The notes beneath the pieces were generated by a model that saw only the letters and a program-made list of their open reading frames with translations, was not told where the DNA came from and did not search any database. From positions 1 through 6,558 of the forward strand of contig JAGMCJ010000070.1 of assembly GCA_023129265.1 (NCBI GenBank): a stretch of DNA of 6,558 bases. Reading direction: 5' to 3'. A program made the position numbers and the translations under genes. This DNA is from Thermoplasmata archaeon (GTDB lineage Archaea > Thermoplasmatota > Thermoplasmata > RBG-16-68-12 > JAGMCJ01). This document shows positions 1 through 6,558 of this stretch, piece by piece. Each line of letters starts with the position of its first letter. Position 1 is the stretch's first letter.

Positions 1-1
1 C

Positions 2-1372
2 ATAGCTGACATCACGCGAGAGGTCGAGGACGACCTGGCGGTCACGGCTGTCAGCTCGAAGACCATCGCAGAAGTGGGAGAGCTCATGACGATAAGGGCC
101 ACGATCGAGAACAGGGGAACGAACAACAGGACGGATTTCAATGTCACGCTCACGGTCTATGACGGCTCATACCAGCTGCAGTCAGAGGTATACAACAATA
201 CCATCACGGTAACCTCCCTTCTGAGCCGAGCGGTAACGAACCTCACCTGGACGTACACACCTTCCGACACCGGGAAGATCTTGTTCGAGGTCCTTGTGGA
301 CCCCGCGGGCGATGAGATACCGGAGAACAACGACAGGATAGTCCACTCGACGGTGAGCGTCGTCTACTTCTTCGACGACGTCGAGAGCGGGAACACGATG
401 TGGGAGACGAACTCGGCGGGAGAGGTCTACAGATGGGAGATTGTGGACGACGCGATGACGGGAGGCGGGAGCCACAGTCCGACGCACTCCTGGAAGTTCG
501 GCTTCTTCGGAGACGGGACGGGGACACTGCAGACACAGCGGCTGTACCTGCAGACGAGCAACATCTCGGTCCCAGGAAACGGCACCGCGTACCTGGGCTT
601 CTTCCACAAGTACTCCCTCGGAGAGCTGCAGGAGCGTGAAGGGTTCACCATACGCAAGACGGACTGCGGAGATGTCCTGATCTCTGTTGATTGGGGCAAT
701 TGGGTGCCGCTTGAGACGTTCGGGTTCTCGCAGAACTCGTGGGAGCTGAGCCTGTACGACATCTCCTCCTACATCTCTCCGACCGGGTCGGAGGTTCGCA
801 TACGTCTTGAGATAAAAGTTTCCGTGCTGCCCAAGTCCGGCGGGTGGTGGATCGACGACATCGCACTGCTGGCGAGCCCGCCAGAGGAAGGCCTCGTTCT
901 GAAAATCTACGAGGACACGGACAGCGTCAATCCCGGCGGCTACGCCGGATTCCTATTGAAGCTCACCAACGTCGGGGACACGACTGACACGTTCCGGTTC
1001 GGGATGGACGTCCTCATCAGTGGATGGAGCGCGTACCTGAGCCAGAACGCATCGGATGTGCAGCCTGTCGGGGACTTCCAGATGAGGCTCCGAAGGGACG
1101 AGGAGGCGATTCTCTTCCTCACGATTCAGACAGCAGAGGATACCCCGAGGGGCACGAAGCACGAGGCGACCTTGACAGCAACGTCCATGGCGGATACGAG
1201 CAAGCGGGACGACGTCGCCTTCACGACTGTGATCATGGAAGATCCGCTGTTCGAACTCCTGATGAAGGCGTTCTACTTCGGCATCATCTTCCTCATCGTC
1301 CTGGTGGTCGTTGCGATAATCGTGAACGCCCTACGACAGCACAAGAACAAACCTAAATACCCCGACTACTGA
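2..1372 (+). CDS. Membrane-anchored surface protein with CARDB-like and jelly-roll domains (5'-partial)
   Basis: The frame is open to the left edge, so this is the last 456 residues of a longer protein. An in-frame GTG at nt 74 falls inside a domain and is not a likely start. Numbering from nt 2, residues about 10-115 look like a CARDB-type beta-sandwich (DLAVTAV near the start, ENRGTNN, then a PENNDR turn). Residues about 122-292 resemble the MAM/immune-inhibitor-A jelly roll (FFDDVESG at the start, GGWWIDDIALL at the end). Residues about 297-412 form another Ig-like beta domain resembling NEW3-type modules. One hydrophobic helix spans about 420-444, followed by a basic tail, RQHKNKPKYPDY. 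Seven N-x-S/T sequons all lie before the helix, which fits an exported, glycosylated ectodomain with the tail in the cytoplasm. No catalytic motif is visible. A role in adhesion or as a non-catalytic part of a secreted enzyme is inference. Any signal peptide and enzymatic domain would lie upstream of the window. Confidence 0.85.
   Translation: MADITREVEDDLAVTAVSSKTIAEVGELMTIRATIENRGTNNRTDFNVTLTVYDGSYQLQSEVYNNTITVTSLLSRAVTNLTWTYTPSDTGKILFEVLVDPAGDEIPENNDRIVHSTVSVVYFFDDVESGNTMWETNSAGEVYRWEIVDDAMTGGGSHSPTHSWKFGFFGDGTGTLQTQRLYLQTSNISVPGNGTAYLGFFHKYSLGELQEREGFTIRKTDCGDVLISVDWGNWVPLETFGFSQNSWELSLYDISSYISPTGSEVRIRLEIKVSVLPKSGGWWIDDIALLASPPEEGLVLKIYEDTDSVNPGGYAGFLLKLTNVGDTTDTFRFGMDVLISGWSAYLSQNASDVQPVGDFQMRLRRDEEAILFLTIQTAEDTPRGTKHEATLTATSMADTSKRDDVAFTTVIMEDPLFELLMKAFYFGIIFLIVLVVVAIIVNALRQHKNKPKYPDY
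1353..1360 (+). promoter_or_regulatory. Candidate TATA box for hef, inside the end of the upstream gene
   Basis: CTAAATAC, preceded by the A-rich ACAAAC, lies in the last codons of the surface-protein gene. Its centre (about nt 1356.5) is 25-26 nt before the GTG at 1382, the usual archaeal TATA-to-start distance. Transcription would then begin at or next to the hef start codon, giving a leaderless mRNA. This fits the lack of any Shine-Dalgarno sequence in the 9-nt gap. The match is short and could be chance. Confidence 0.45.
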
Positions 1373-1381
1373 TTCCCCATT

Positions 1382-3037
1382 GTGTTTGTGGAACATCCTC
1401 TTCTCAAGGATGGCTATATCGAGAAGAGGGATTACCAGGTCAACATCGCCAAGTCCTGCTCGAAGAGACCCACTCTCGTCGTTCTTCCCACGGGGATGGG
1501 AAAGACGGTCATTGCCACTCTCGTAATCGCGGACAGGATGGGAGACGGGCAGAAGATGCTGTTCCTCGCCCCAACGAAGCCCCTTGTGGCGCAGCACGCG
1601 AAGTCGCTGACGACCTTCATGAGGAGCCCGAACCTCGTGCAATTCACGGGAGAGGTCCCGCCGCCCTCCCGCGTGGACCTTTGGCGGGAACATGACATCA
1701 TCGTTTCCACTCCTCAGGTCATCGAGAACGACCTGGAATCGGGTCACATCGACCTGGCGGACGTCTCGCTCGTGGTGTTCGACGAGGCCCACCGGGCTGT
1801 CGGCGAGTACGCCTACGTCCCCATCGGAAGGGCGTGCAAGGAGAGGAAGATGCTGACGCTCGGTATGACCGCCTCGCCCGGGAGCGACCCCGCCAAGATC
1901 CTCGAGGTCTGCGACAACCTCGGAATCGAGGGCGTGGAGATCAGGACGGACTACGACCCGGACGTGGTCAACTACATCCATGACATCGACGTCAGCTACA
2001 TAGGCGTCGAGGTGCCTGAGAACGTGAAGGAGATCGTCACCCTTCTGAGGAAGGCACTGGACAAGCAGGTCGTGCAGCTCAGGAACTACGGGTTCCTGGA
2101 GACGGACAAGCCCGTGACCCGCAGGGTTCTGCTCGATGTTCAGAAGGAGGTCCAGAGGAGGCTCTCGTCCGGGGAGAAGAACTACAAGCTGTACAGGGCG
2201 GCGACGCTGCAGGCCATGGCGATGAAGATAGACTACGCCATCGAGTTCGCGGAGTCCCAGGGAATCGATGCTCTGAGGGAGTACTTCCACAGGATGGTCG
2301 AGGAGAGCAAGCAGAAAGGGGCCAAAAAGGCGGCGAAGCAGACTGTGAAGAGCTTCGAGGTGCTCCAAGCGATGAGCCTGACGAAGGGAGGGGACTTCGA
2401 CCGCCCGAAGCTGAGGAAGGTCATCGAGATCCTGAGGCGGCAGTTCAGGGGGAAGAGGGATTCCCTGGCGATAGTCTTCACACACTACAGGGACACGTCC
2501 GAGACGGTCACTCGGGAGCTGAGCGAGATCGGGGGGCTCAGACCGGTGAGGTTCGTCGGACAGAGCTCGAGAGGAGCAGACCGCGGACTCAAACAGAAGG
2601 AGCAGGTCGAGACGATCAGGCAGTTCGAGAAGGGAGTATACAACGTGCTCGTCGCCACGAGGGTGGCAGAGGAGGGTCTGGATATACCGTCCACGGACCT
2701 GGTGATATTCTACGAGCCTATACCGTCAGAGGTCAGGACGATACAGAGGCGGGGGAGGACAGGGAGGAAGAGGCCGGGAAAGGTGGTTGTGCTCGGCTCG
2801 AAGAGCACGCGGGACGAGTGGTACTACCTCTCCGCCAAGAGAAAGGAGCAGAGGATGCACAGGGAGCTCGAGAGACTCAGGCAGGACCTCAAGCAGAACA
2901 TCTTCGTTGGCGAACCCTGTCAGGAGACCTTCGCCGACGCTGGGGACAGGATCAGCGGCCTGAGAAGGAAGCTGGAGAGGAAAAAGGAAAAGCCTCCCGC
3001 CAAGGACACGAAGCAGGTCTCGCTGAGCGACTACTAG
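1382..3037 (+). CDS. hef: Hef/FANCM-family SF2 DNA helicase, lacking a nuclease domain
   Basis: A 551-residue ATP-dependent helicase/translocase of the Hef/FANCM/Mph1 family, which remodels stalled forks and branched DNA. Visible motifs: FVEHPL near the N-terminus (typical of the family), Walker A PTGMGKT (36-42), Ia APTKPLVAQ (63-71), DEAH (134-137), TAS (163-165), IVFTHYRDT (motif IV, 364-372), ATRVAEEGLDIP (motif V, 425-436) and QRRGRTGR (motif VI, 455-462). The charged helical stretch at about 205-340 between the two RecA-like domains corresponds to the Hef insertion domain. Euryarchaeal Hef usually continues into an ERCC4/XPF-type nuclease and HhH domain. Here the protein ends after a basic tail with QVSLSDY at the C-terminus, which resembles a PCNA-interacting peptide. 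The GTG at 1382 is chosen because it keeps the family N-terminus; the GTG two codons later is possible. The gap to the upstream stop is 9 nt without a Shine-Dalgarno sequence. Family is secure; partner and in vivo role are inferred. Confidence 0.93.
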   Translation: MFVEHPLLKDGYIEKRDYQVNIAKSCSKRPTLVVLPTGMGKTVIATLVIADRMGDGQKMLFLAPTKPLVAQHAKSLTTFMRSPNLVQFTGEVPPPSRVDLWREHDIIVSTPQVIENDLESGHIDLADVSLVVFDEAHRAVGEYAYVPIGRACKERKMLTLGMTASPGSDPAKILEVCDNLGIEGVEIRTDYDPDVVNYIHDIDVSYIGVEVPENVKEIVTLLRKALDKQVVQLRNYGFLETDKPVTRRVLLDVQKEVQRRLSSGEKNYKLYRAATLQAMAMKIDYAIEFAESQGIDALREYFHRMVEESKQKGAKKAAKQTVKSFEVLQAMSLTKGGDFDRPKLRKVIEILRRQFRGKRDSLAIVFTHYRDTSETVTRELSEIGGLRPVRFVGQSSRGADRGLKQKEQVETIRQFEKGVYNVLVATRVAEEGLDIPSTDLVIFYEPIPSEVRTIQRRGRTGRKRPGKVVVLGSKSTRDEWYYLSAKRKEQRMHRELERLRQDLKQNIFVGEPCQETFADAGDRISGLRRKLERKKEKPPAKDTKQVSLSDY

Positions 3038-3082
3038 GAGACCTTCGTCGATCTGTGCACCGTGCTGCCAGGTCGATTATCC

Positions 3083-3090
3083 TTATATAC
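3083..3090 (+). promoter_or_regulatory. TATA box of the rps12-rps7-fusA unit
   Basis: TTATATAC lies in the 91-nt gap between hef and rps12, the clearest AT-rich element there. Centred at about nt 3086.5, it predicts transcription starting near nt 3112-3114 and so a leader of about 15-17 nt before the rps12 ATG. The BRE region upstream is not strongly purine-rich. It probably drives rps12, rps7 and fusA, since no other comparable element precedes rps7 or fusA. Confidence 0.7.
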
Positions 3091-3116
3091 AACTTCATCT
3101 TTAGAGAGAAGAACAC

Positions 3117-3128
3117 GGTGCAAACACC
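3117..3128 (+). promoter_or_regulatory. rps12 ribosome-binding site within a small inverted repeat
   Basis: GGTG (3117-3120) matches part of the archaeal Shine-Dalgarno core (complement of the 16S 3' end) and lies 8 nt before the ATG at 3129. It is followed by CAAA and then CACC (3125-3128), which is exactly complementary to GGTG. The mRNA could therefore form a 4-bp stem with a 4-nt loop directly before the start codon, hiding the only ribosome-binding sequence. The repeat is read directly; function is unproven and so short a stem may be chance. Confidence 0.4.
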
Positions 3129-3557
3129 ATGGCCAGAGGTCTTTACGCGGGAAGGAAGCTCCAGAAGGACAGGGGCAGGTTCAGATGGAACGATCGCTAC
3201 TACAAGAGGAGGATGCTCAGACTGAGGGAGAAATCCGACCCGCTGGAGGGAGCCGCGCAGGCCAAGGGCATCGTGTTGGAGAAGGTGGGCATCGAGGCAA
3301 AGCAGCCCAACTCCGCGATCAGGAAATGCGTCAAGGTCCAGCTCATAAAGAACGGCCGCCTGATAACGGCCTTCGCGGTCGGGGACGGAGCGATCAACTT
3401 CATAGACGAACACGACGAGGTGTTGGTGGAGGGAATCGGCGGGAGAATGGGTCGTTCCTACGGCGACCTGCCCGGCGTCAGGTTCAAGGTCATCAAGGTG
3501 AACGACGTCTCCTTGGATGAGCTTGTGAGGGGAAGAAAGGAGAAGCCGATAAGGTAG
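3129..3557 (+). CDS. rps12: Small ribosomal subunit protein uS12 (S12)
   Basis: A 142-residue archaeal-type S12, a protein of the 30S decoding centre that contacts helix 44 and the A-site codon-anticodon region and affects accuracy. The family hallmark [10 protein letters not shown] is at residues 58-67, followed by the VQLIKNG strand, a [13 protein letters not shown] stretch and [11 protein letters not shown] near the C-terminus. The basic N-terminal segment ([19 protein letters not shown]) is typical of the archaeal/eukaryotic form. Length is normal for archaea. The ATG is preceded by GGTG at 8-nt spacing and by a TATA box about 40 nt upstream, so this is the first gene of the str transcription unit. 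rps7 follows after 7 nt. Confidence 0.98.
   Translation: MARGLYAGRKLQKDRGRFRWNDRYYKRRMLRLREKSDPLEGAAQAKGIVLEKVGIEAKQPNSAIRKCVKVQLIKNGRLITAFAVGDGAINFIDEHDEVLVEGIGGRMGRSYGDLPGVRFKVIKVNDVSLDELVRGRKEKPIR
3551..3555 (+). promoter_or_regulatory. Weak Shine-Dalgarno sequence for rps7, overlapping the rps12 stop
   Basis: AAGGT sits on the last sense codon and stop of rps12, 9 nt before the TTG start of rps7. Because the site overlaps the end of rps12 translation, initiation of rps7 may be coupled to termination of rps12. The match is partial. Confidence 0.4.
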
Positions 3558-3564
3558 TGGTATC

Positions 3565-4188
3565 TTGGAAGAAAAACCTGCGCCTGAACCGCCGAAGGAG
3601 CCCGAGCCCCGCGCAAAGGAGCCATCTGGCATACTCCTGTTCAACGAATATGACCTCTCCGAAGTCGTGATTAGGGACACGGGCCTCGGGAGGTACATCA
3701 ACCTCGACCCGGTCGTCATCCCGCACACTGGCGGGAGGCACTCGGACAAGCAGTTCGGGAGAGCGAAGACCAACATCATCGAGAGGCTGATCAACAACAT
3801 GATGAGGACAGGGAGCTACACCGGGAAGAAGAACAAGTCATACGCCGTGGTGCGGAAGGCACTGAAGATAATCCAGGAAAGGACGAAGACGAACCCGGTC
3901 CAAATCTTCGTTCAGGCCCTAGAGAGTGCGGCACCCAGGGAAGAGATTACTCGACTGCGCTTCGGCGGGATAAACGTCCCGAGAGCGGTCGACATATCCC
4001 CTTCCAGAAGGTTGGACATGGCCCTCAGGAACATCTGCAGGGGCGCTGTCGCAGCGTCGCACAAGAACAGGAAGTCTGCGGAGCAGTGCCTGGCCGAGGA
4101 GATCATGCTGGCCTCGAACGGGGACATGAATTCCTTCGCGGTATCCAAGAGGGACGAGTACGAGAGGGTTGCCGCTTCAGCGCGATAG
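3565..4188 (+). CDS. rps7: Small ribosomal subunit protein uS7 (S7)
   Basis: A 207-residue archaeal S7, the primary binder that organises the 3' major domain (head) of 16S rRNA and lines the E site. Family features include LLFNEYDLSEV (from about residue 29), GRYINLDPVVIPHTGGRH, the NIIERLINNMMRTG helix, GKKNKSYAVVRKAL, NPVQIFVQALESAAPREE, and the C-terminal SPSRRLDMALRNI and AEEIMLAS segments. The start must be TTG at 3565: a TAA in the same frame lies five codons upstream with no other start between, and there is no plausible start before the conserved core. This leaves a proline/glutamate-rich N-terminal extension of about 25 residues (PAPEPPKEPEPR), likely disordered. It follows rps12 by 7 nt and precedes fusA by 9 nt, so the three are probably co-transcribed. 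Confidence 0.97.
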   Translation: MEEKPAPEPPKEPEPRAKEPSGILLFNEYDLSEVVIRDTGLGRYINLDPVVIPHTGGRHSDKQFGRAKTNIIERLINNMMRTGSYTGKKNKSYAVVRKALKIIQERTKTNPVQIFVQALESAAPREEITRLRFGGINVPRAVDISPSRRLDMALRNICRGAVAASHKNRKSAEQCLAEEIMLASNGDMNSFAVSKRDEYERVAASAR

Positions 4189-4197
4189 GGATGGATC

Positions 4198-6396
4198 ATG
4201 GGAAGAAAGGAAGAGAACATCAGAAAGGCCCAAGCTCTGATGCACAAGGTCAAGTTCATACGCAACATCGGGACCGCCGCGCACATAGACCACGGCAAGA
4301 CCACCCTTAGCGACAACCTGATCGCGGGGGCCGGGATGATGTCAGAGGAGCTTGCGGGCAAGCAACTGTTGCTGGACTATGACGAGCAGGAACAGGCCCG
4401 TGGGATCACGATAAACGCGGCGAACGCCTCCATGGTGCATGAATACGGGGGGAGTGAGTACCTCATCAACCTGATAGACACACCAGGTCACGTCGACTTT
4501 GGCGGGGACGTCACCCGCGCGATGCGCGCGATCGATGGCGTGATAATCCTCGTCTGCGCCGTCGAGGGAGTGATGCCGCAGACCGAGACCGTCATAAGGC
4601 AGGCGATGAAGGAGAAGGTGAAGCCCGTCCTCTTCATAAACAAGGTGGACCGACTGATCAACGAGCTCAGAGTCGATGCGGAGGAGATGCAGAACAGGTT
4701 CCTCAAGATCATTGCGGAGGTCAACGAGAGAATCAAGAAGCTCGCACCGGAGGAGTTCAAGGAGGAGTGGATGGTGAAGGTGGAGGATGGCAGCGTGGCC
4801 TTCGGTTCCGCCTTCTATAACTGGGCGATCTCGGCCCCCTTCATGAAGAGAAGTGGGATAACGTTCAAGGACGCCTATGACTACTGCGCGAAGGAGGACC
4901 AGAAGACACTGGCAAAGGTCGCCCCCATACATCAGATTCTGCTGGACATGACGGTGAGGCATATGCCCAACCCCGTCGAGGCCCAGAGAATCAGAGTACC
5001 ACAGATCTGGCACGGGGACCTCGACTCGGACATTGGAAAGGCCATGTACAACTGCAAAATGGACGGCCCCGTGGCCTTCATGGTCACCAAGATAATCATG
5101 GATCCTCATGCAGGCGAGATATCCGTCGGCCGCCTCTTCAGCGGGAAGATGAAGAAAGGGCAGATCCTCTACATCGTTGGAATGCCCAATCCGAACAGGG
5201 TGCAAACCGTCGCCCTCTCCGTCGGAGCGGACAGGATAACCGTAGATGAAATCGATGCTGGCAACATAGTCTGCGCCTCCGGGCTGAAGGACGCGGTAGC
5301 GGGTTCAACGGTCTCATCTCTGGAGGACATGGATGCGTTCGAAAGGATCGTCCACTATTCAGAGCCTGTCGTCACGGTCGCCATCGAAGCGAAGCACACA
5401 AAGGACCTGCCAAAGCTGGTGGAGGTCCTACGGATCATATCAAAGGCCGATCCATCGATCCAGGTCGAGATCAACCAGGAGACGGGAGAGCATCTCCTGT
5501 CGGGAATGGGCGAGCTCCATCTGGAGATAACCGAGTACAGGATAGTTCACGATCACGGCGTGGACATAACGTCCTCCGAGCCCATTGTCGTCTACCGGGA
5601 ATCCACAGAAGGAAAGGGGGGAGCCTTCGAGGGGAAGTCCCCGAACAAGCACAATCGCTTCTACCTGGAGGTCGAGCCCCTCGAGGAGGAGGTTCTGAAG
5701 GCCATTCTCGACGGGGAAATCCAATCGGGCGGGAAGATAAAGCACGCCAAGGAACTGGCGAGGCAACTCCAGGACATGGGGTGGGACAAGAAGGAGGCGA
5801 AGAACGTCTCACACATCCACAACACCAACATGTTCGTCAACGCGACGTCGGGGATTCAGTACCTGCACGAGACGATTGAGCTGTGCAATGACGCCTTCGT
5901 GGAGGCGATGGAGAAGGGTCCCCTCGGGCAGGAGAGGTGTCAGGGGGTCAAGGTGAAGCTCGTCGACGCGAAACTGCACGAGGACAGCATCCACAGAGGA
6001 CCCGCTCAGGTCATTCCCGCCGTGAGATCGGCGATCTATGGAGCGATGTGTCAGGCGGGTAGACTCCTTTTGGAGCCCAAGCAGAAGGTGTTCATCAACG
6101 TCCCCCAGGACCTCCTCGGGAATGCGGTGAAGGAGATGCAGACGAGGAGAGCGGTCATCGAGGACATGAGCCAGGAGGAGGAAATGGCGAACATAGAGGC
6201 CAAAGCCCCCGTTGCCGAGATGTTCGGGTTCGCAACCGCGATAAGGAGCGCCACGACCGGTAGGGCCCTGTGGTCCACAGAGAACTCGGGATTCGAGAAG
6301 CTCCCGAAGGATCTCCAACCCGATGTTGTTAGACAGATAAGAATCAGAAAGGGGCTCAAGCCAGAGCCTTACGATGAAAGGTACTACGCTGCGTGA
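4198..6396 (+). CDS. fusA: Translation elongation factor 2 (aEF-2)
   Basis: A 732-residue translocation GTPase, normal length for archaeal EF-2, that moves tRNA and mRNA through the ribosome after peptide transfer. GTPase motifs: G1 AHIDHGKT (28-35), RGITI (68-72, switch I/G2), G3 DTPGH (94-98), G4 NKVD (148-151) and GSAF around 203-206 (G5). Domain II follows from about 290 ([10 protein letters not shown]). Domain III includes [11 protein letters not shown] (about 434-444). Domain IV contains [12 protein letters not shown], in which His599 aligns with the histidine modified to diphthamide in archaea and eukaryotes. The C-terminal domain V includes [11 protein letters not shown] and ends in a [13 protein letters not shown] tail. 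The ATG at 4198 keeps the usual archaeal N-terminus MGRKEENI; an ATG seven bases earlier is out of frame. It is the last gene of the rps12 unit; tuf follows with its own promoter. Confidence 0.98.
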   Translation: MGRKEENIRKAQALMHKVKFIRNIGTAAHIDHGKTTLSDNLIAGAGMMSEELAGKQLLLDYDEQEQARGITINAANASMVHEYGGSEYLINLIDTPGHVDFGGDVTRAMRAIDGVIILVCAVEGVMPQTETVIRQAMKEKVKPVLFINKVDRLINELRVDAEEMQNRFLKIIAEVNERIKKLAPEEFKEEWMVKVEDGSVAFGSAFYNWAISAPFMKRSGITFKDAYDYCAKEDQKTLAKVAPIHQILLDMTVRHMPNPVEAQRIRVPQIWHGDLDSDIGKAMYNCKMDGPVAFMVTKIIMDPHAGEISVGRLFSGKMKKGQILYIVGMPNPNRVQTVALSVGADRITVDEIDAGNIVCASGLKDAVAGSTVSSLEDMDAFERIVHYSEPVVTVAIEAKHTKDLPKLVEVLRIISKADPSIQVEINQETGEHLLSGMGELHLEITEYRIVHDHGVDITSSEPIVVYRESTEGKGGAFEGKSPNKHNRFYLEVEPLEEEVLKAILDGEIQSGGKIKHAKELARQLQDMGWDKKEAKNVSHIHNTNMFVNATSGIQYLHETIELCNDAFVEAMEKGPLGQERCQGVKVKLVDAKLHEDSIHRGPAQVIPAVRSAIYGAMCQAGRLLLEPKQKVFINVPQDLLGNAVKEMQTRRAVIEDMSQEEEMANIEAKAPVAEMFGFATAIRSATTGRALWSTENSGFEKLPKDLQPDVVRQIRIRKGLKPEPYDERYYAA

Positions 6397-6401
6397 GATG
6401 G

Positions 6402-6416
6402 AAAAAGAGATAAATA
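6402..6416 (+). promoter_or_regulatory. BRE/TATA promoter of the EF-1alpha gene
   Basis: A purine-rich BRE-like stretch (AAAAAGAG, 6402-6409) is followed by ATAAATA (6410-6416) in the 60-nt gap after fusA. A TATA centre near 6413 predicts transcription starting around 6438-6440, about 17-19 nt before the preferred ATG and just upstream of the Shine-Dalgarno sequence. This suggests EF-1alpha can be transcribed separately from rps12-rps7-fusA. Confidence 0.6.
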
Positions 6417-6443
6417 GAGAGAGGCATTAGGGAGAGAGCACAA

Positions 6444-6448
6444 AGGAG
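6444..6448 (+). promoter_or_regulatory. Shine-Dalgarno sequence of tuf
   Basis: AGGAG is the strongest ribosome-binding match in the window. It lies only 2 nt before an ATG at 6451 but 8 nt before the in-frame ATG at 6457, so spacing favours the second ATG as the start. Confidence 0.65.
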
Positions 6449-6456
6449 ATATGAGT

Positions 6457-6558
6457 ATGGCAGAAAAACCCCACTTGAACCTGGTGTTCATTGGCCATGT
6501 CGACCATGGAAAGTCCACTCTGGTTGGAAGACTGCTTCTGGATACGGAGTCGATAGAA
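6457..6558 (+). CDS. tuf: Translation elongation factor 1-alpha (aEF-1alpha), 3'-partial
   Basis: Only the first 34 codons are in the window; the reading frame runs off the right edge. The residues [17 protein letters not shown] are the conserved N-terminus of archaeal EF-1alpha, with the G1/P-loop GHVDHGKS at residues 13-20, followed by [13 protein letters not shown]. The protein carries aminoacyl-tRNA to the ribosomal A site as a GTP complex. Two in-frame ATGs exist (6451 and 6457). The second gives the usual MAEKPH-type start and the better Shine-Dalgarno spacing, and is preferred. Position after fusA is the normal archaeal order. Confidence 0.96.
   Translation, partial: MAEKPHLNLVFIGHVDHGKSTLVGRLLLDTESIE

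Noticed and set aside
74..76. GTG as a possible true start of the surface-protein gene
   Set aside because: The frame stays open to the window edge and the upstream codons (DLAVTAVSS) are the expected first strand of the CARDB-like domain, so the gene begins outside the window.
1331..2485. Long open frame (384 codons) on the - strand, opposite hef
   Set aside because: The hef strand has a full set of conserved helicase motifs. The antisense product is rich in Leu, Arg, His and Val with no recognisable domain, as expected for a shadow frame opposite GC-rich coding DNA.
3038..3128. Possible small RNA gene or terminator between hef and rps12
   Set aside because: Only 91 nt, with no stable long stem or T-run visible; the TATA box and short rps12 leader account for its useful content.
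2952..3800. Open frame on the - strand spanning the hef end, rps12 and the start of rps7
   Set aside because: It crosses three well-supported gene regions and the rps12 promoter, and its translation shows no domain.
4191..4193. ATG just after the rps7 stop as a start for fusA
   Set aside because: It is out of frame with EF-2; the ATG at 4198 gives the family's normal MGRKE N-terminus.
4342..5205. Open frame (287 codons) on the - strand inside fusA
   Set aside because: It lies opposite the highly conserved GTPase domain of EF-2; the His/Leu/Val-rich translation is typical of an antisense shadow.
1..6558. CRISPR array, insertion sequence, tRNA/rRNA gene, or other mobile or defence system
   Set aside because: No repeated spacer-like units, terminal inverted repeats, transposase motifs, or tRNA/rRNA landmarks were seen. 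The helicase belongs to the Hef/FANCM repair family and has no neighbouring defence genes in the window.

Overview
The window is archaeal, and every gene lies on the + strand. The evidence for an archaeon is strong: archaeal-type S12 and S7, an aEF-2 that carries the diphthamide-site motif of archaea and eukaryotes, the start of an aEF-1alpha, a Hef/FANCM-type helicase, TATA-box promoters of the archaeal kind, and GTG/TTG starts. The base composition is GC-rich with heavy use of AGG for arginine. The EF-2 and EF-1alpha sequence flavour, together with a CARDB-type surface protein ending in a C-terminal membrane anchor, suggests an uncultured euryarchaeal lineage, possibly Thermoplasmatota. That placement is an impression from memory and was not computed.

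Layout: (1) nt 1-1372 hold the 3' part of a surface protein whose start lies outside the window. Its order is CARDB-like domain, MAM/jelly-roll-like domain, a second beta-sandwich domain, a transmembrane helix and a short basic tail. (2) nt 1382-3037 encode a Hef/FANCM-family SF2 helicase. It stops after the helicase core, with no ERCC4-type nuclease or HhH domain, and ends in a PIP-box-like peptide. (3) nt 3083-6396 hold a strong TATA box followed by rps12, rps7 and fusA, tightly spaced (7 and 9 nt gaps) and probably one transcription unit. (4) nt 6397-6456 are a purine-rich intergenic promoter with a good Shine-Dalgarno sequence, followed by the first 34 codons of EF-1alpha, cut by the window edge.

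The second half is the archaeal str (streptomycin) cluster: two small-subunit decoding-site proteins plus the translocase and the aminoacyl-tRNA carrier. The first half is unrelated: a DNA-repair or fork-remodelling helicase and an envelope protein. In many archaea rps12 is preceded by RNA polymerase, L30e and nusA genes; here hef is in that place. I see no obvious T-rich terminators, RNA genes, CRISPR arrays, insertion sequences or repeats, and no gene-free stretch above 300 nt. The longest gaps are 91 nt (hef-rps12) and 60 nt (fusA-tuf). I found no convincing new biological system. The points most worth checking are the nuclease-less Hef with its terminal PIP-like motif and the apparently leaderless hef promoter inside the upstream gene.
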